Source: Episyrphus balteatus (lineage: Eukaryota; Arthropoda; Insecta; Diptera; Syrphidae). Taken from it: a stretch of 64,000 nt of DNA. The stretch covers positions 83,886,867 through 83,950,866 of the forward strand of contig NC_079136.1 in NCBI RefSeq assembly GCF_945859705.1, given 5' to 3'. Below, in pieces: positions 62,353-64,000 of this stretch. Each line of letters begins with the position of its first letter. Within the stretch, counting starts at the first letter, position 1. The translations under genes were made by a program, and so were the position numbers. The notes beneath the pieces were generated by a model. It worked only from the letters and a program-made list of their open reading frames with translations. It searched no databases and was not told the DNA's origin.

Positions 62353-63240
62353 ATTAGATTAGATTAGATTCTTCCTTTATTCATTAGATAAATTACAATT
62401 TTTTTCTATTGGAAATACGGACATGACAATGCTGCCGTCTGCCGGAAATGACATTTCAGTATAATAAATAAAATTATATAAAGAGAAGATGTATCAAAAA
62501 GATTTACAATAAATTTGAAATAATAAATTACATAAATAAATATTACACAAAATATTAGACAAAAGTTTATATTTACATAGATATGAGGAGTAAATTTGTA
62601 TATAATTTTAAATTTTAAGTATTAAATATTAATTTTTTATTTTTAAAATTTTAAATTTTTTAAATTTTCAATTATTTTAAATTTTTAATATTTTTTTAAA
62701 TTTTTTAAGTTTTTGTTTTTTTTTTTTTTTAAATAAATTTTTTTTTTTTTTTTTTAATTAAATTATGGGAGAGCGAGAAACGTTTGAGCAATTTTAATGA
62801 TTTGCAACATAAAAACTAGTAATTTTAATGATTTAAAACATAAAAAGAATATCAATTTTAATGATTTGAAACATAAAGATTTGATTAAAAGCAATAATTT
62901 GCAGCCCTTAAATTGAATAGAGACTTGTTGTGAGAACTAATTTAACAAAAAACTATTACGATAAGTCATAGCATGATTGCAATATTTGTACAAGGTGAGC
63001 CAACCACGGGCGCCATTTAATATTTCGTAAAGACTATTTACGGACAGAAAACTTTCTTGGAAATGTAATCTTCGGATTTCTTGTAGAATTGGGCATACAG
63101 CAATGAAGTGGTAAATATTTTCAGACTCTCTCCTGTTACATAGATCACAAGTCTGCTGAAGATCGACTCTATGTGGCATGAAATTCAAATTTAATAATTC
63201 AACTCTAGCTCTGAAAATGGTGCTTATAACTTTTGACGAA
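62353..63240 (-). mobile_element. 5'-truncated non-LTR retrotransposon (LINE) fragment
   Basis: Minus-strand insertion in the MITE. It carries the end of a reverse-transcriptase ORF, then about 0.6 kb of AT-rich 3' untranslated region. It ends, in its own sense, with tandem AATCT units (the TTAGA repeats at about 62352-62371). Extreme 5' truncation and a short repeat tail are typical of target-primed integration. Boundaries are defined by comparison with the 55.25 kb copy. Confidence 0.72.
62937..63188 (-). pseudogene. C-terminal end of a LINE reverse transcriptase
   Basis: The open stretch encodes the C-terminal zinc-finger region seen in LINE ORF2 proteins: C-D-L-C-N-R-R-E-S-E-N-I-Y-H-F-x4-C (C-x2-C, then His and Cys), followed by a helical tail and a stop. 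Reverse-transcriptase and endonuclease domains are absent because of 5' truncation, so it is non-functional. The clade is not assigned. Confidence 0.7.
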
Positions 63241-63891
63241 AATTTTGTGTTGATGTAGCTAGATACACTCAGAACTAGATGGCACTCAAAAAAGTGTTGT
63301 TTTGAAAAACCCTGTATCTTAAATCACTCGTAGCTCAAAACTTCCTTTTTGTGGCTTACGCCACTATTGTTCTCATAGCCTCATATTTACCAAGTTTTTA
63401 TATAAAAAAGTCTTAAAAAAAACGCAGCAATTTCAATTCTAAAAGCAAGTTCACGTACATTTTATATATAAAAAAAAAAAAGTTGGTTTGGTAATAATCC
63501 ACACTTAAAAACGAAATTTCTAAAAAATTTCATCAGCCCGTTTTTCAAATTTGTTAGAGCTTTTTTCGAAAAAAATCCCTTTTCTATTTTAATTATATGG
63601 CAAATACTGCAAGTTTTGGTCTTAAGACTACCAAATTGGAAGAAAATCGCTCTAGTAGTTTAGACTGTAGTTTGAGGTTAAACAGACAGACAAACAGACA
63701 GAACTATAGGATACACTTTTTTGTCATTGTTATTTCGAACTCTAATATAGGTATGTTTATTTAACGTTTAAAAAAATATTAATTCCCATCTTTTAATTTC
63801 TGCACAAAGTCCTGATGCTTGGGTATTTAATTTTAATTTTATAGACCAAAAATTACTAAAAACCAATGGAGGTACATGTTTGTCAAGGAAA

Positions 63892-64000
63892 GGGGCACGG
63901 TAGTGCCCAGCCAAGTTCTCTAGCAACTTTGGCACTACACCCTTATTTACAGGAAACAACTCAGGCCATTTTCGACCCCCCTCTAACTTCCACACCAAAG
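63892..64000 (+). repeat. Start of a second copy of the GGGCAC..GTGCCC repeat, cut by window end
   Basis: GGGGCACGGTAGTGCCCAGC, then CAAGTTCTCTAGCAACTTTG and on to CTAACTTCCACACCAAAG. Nearly identical to 49042-49149. Confidence 0.85.

Larger units (their letters stand above)
62251..63385. mobile_element. Second ATGAGGCTATGA MITE, split by a LINE insertion
   Basis: Left half 62251-62352 and right half from about 63241 to 63385 match the uninterrupted element at 55251-55476. The ends are ATGAGGCTATGAGAGCAATA and TTGTTCTCATAGCCTCAT. The inserted 0.9 kb is a LINE fragment. Confidence 0.8.
55081..64000. other. Upstream intron (or 5' flank) of the Side-family gene, hosting the transporter
   Basis: The exon ending at 55080 requires an upstream exon, but no Ig or signal-peptide exon was recognised on the minus strand here. 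The stretch is therefore best read as an intron of at least 8.9 kb containing the antisense sugar-transporter gene and many mobile elements. Confidence 0.65.

Overview
This is AT-rich eukaryotic DNA, most likely from a higher fly (Diptera). The evidence is exons with GT/AG splice sites and arthropod-type protein families, very long introns filled with small inverted-repeat transposons, and no bacterial gene organisation. The species cannot be named from the sequence. Only about 2.3 kb of the 64 kb can be supported as host protein-coding sequence.

The backbone is a minus-strand gene of the Sidestep (Side) family of immunoglobulin-superfamily cell-surface receptors, which guide motor axons by binding Beat-family partners. 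Six consecutive internal exons are visible, 5' to 3' on the minus strand: 55080-54929, 54828-54684, 32253-32123, 26045-25886, 18066-17858 and 3401-3239. They total 960 bp and splice in frame. They encode three Ig domains (probably Ig3, Ig4 and Ig5 of the family) and the first residues of the fibronectin type III domain. Introns inside a domain are phase 0 and introns at domain boundaries are phase 1. The 5' exons lie beyond 64000. The 3' exons (rest of FN3, transmembrane and cytoplasmic parts) lie before position 1.

On the plus strand at 59221-61212 there is a complete five-exon sugar transporter of the SLC2/Tret1-like type (461 aa). It is nested in antisense orientation, apparently inside an upstream intron of the Side-family gene. 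A TATA-like box and an initiator fit just upstream of it, at the junction of a Tc1/mariner-type insertion.

The rest is intron. By region: 1-17.8 kb holds dispersed repeats, a 42-bp tandem repeat, a mariner-like end and a large inverted repeat (12.0-12.8 kb). 18-31 kb holds several elements with terminal inverted repeats (TIRs), including two PIF/Harbinger-like MITEs (short non-autonomous transposons) and an element with dozens of AACGAAA/TTCGTT motifs, split by a polyadenylated insert that carries a hammerhead-ribozyme-like core. 35-37 kb is comparatively repeat-poor. 40-50 kb holds three more inverted-repeat elements and a decayed piggyBac transposon. 51.7-53.6 kb is a seven-unit tandem array of about 0.3 kb monomers. 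55-64 kb is a dense nest of MITEs, a Tc1-type element, a piggyBac MITE inside a transporter intron, and a LINE fragment inserted into another transposon. No rRNA, CRISPR array or convincing functional tRNA gene was seen.
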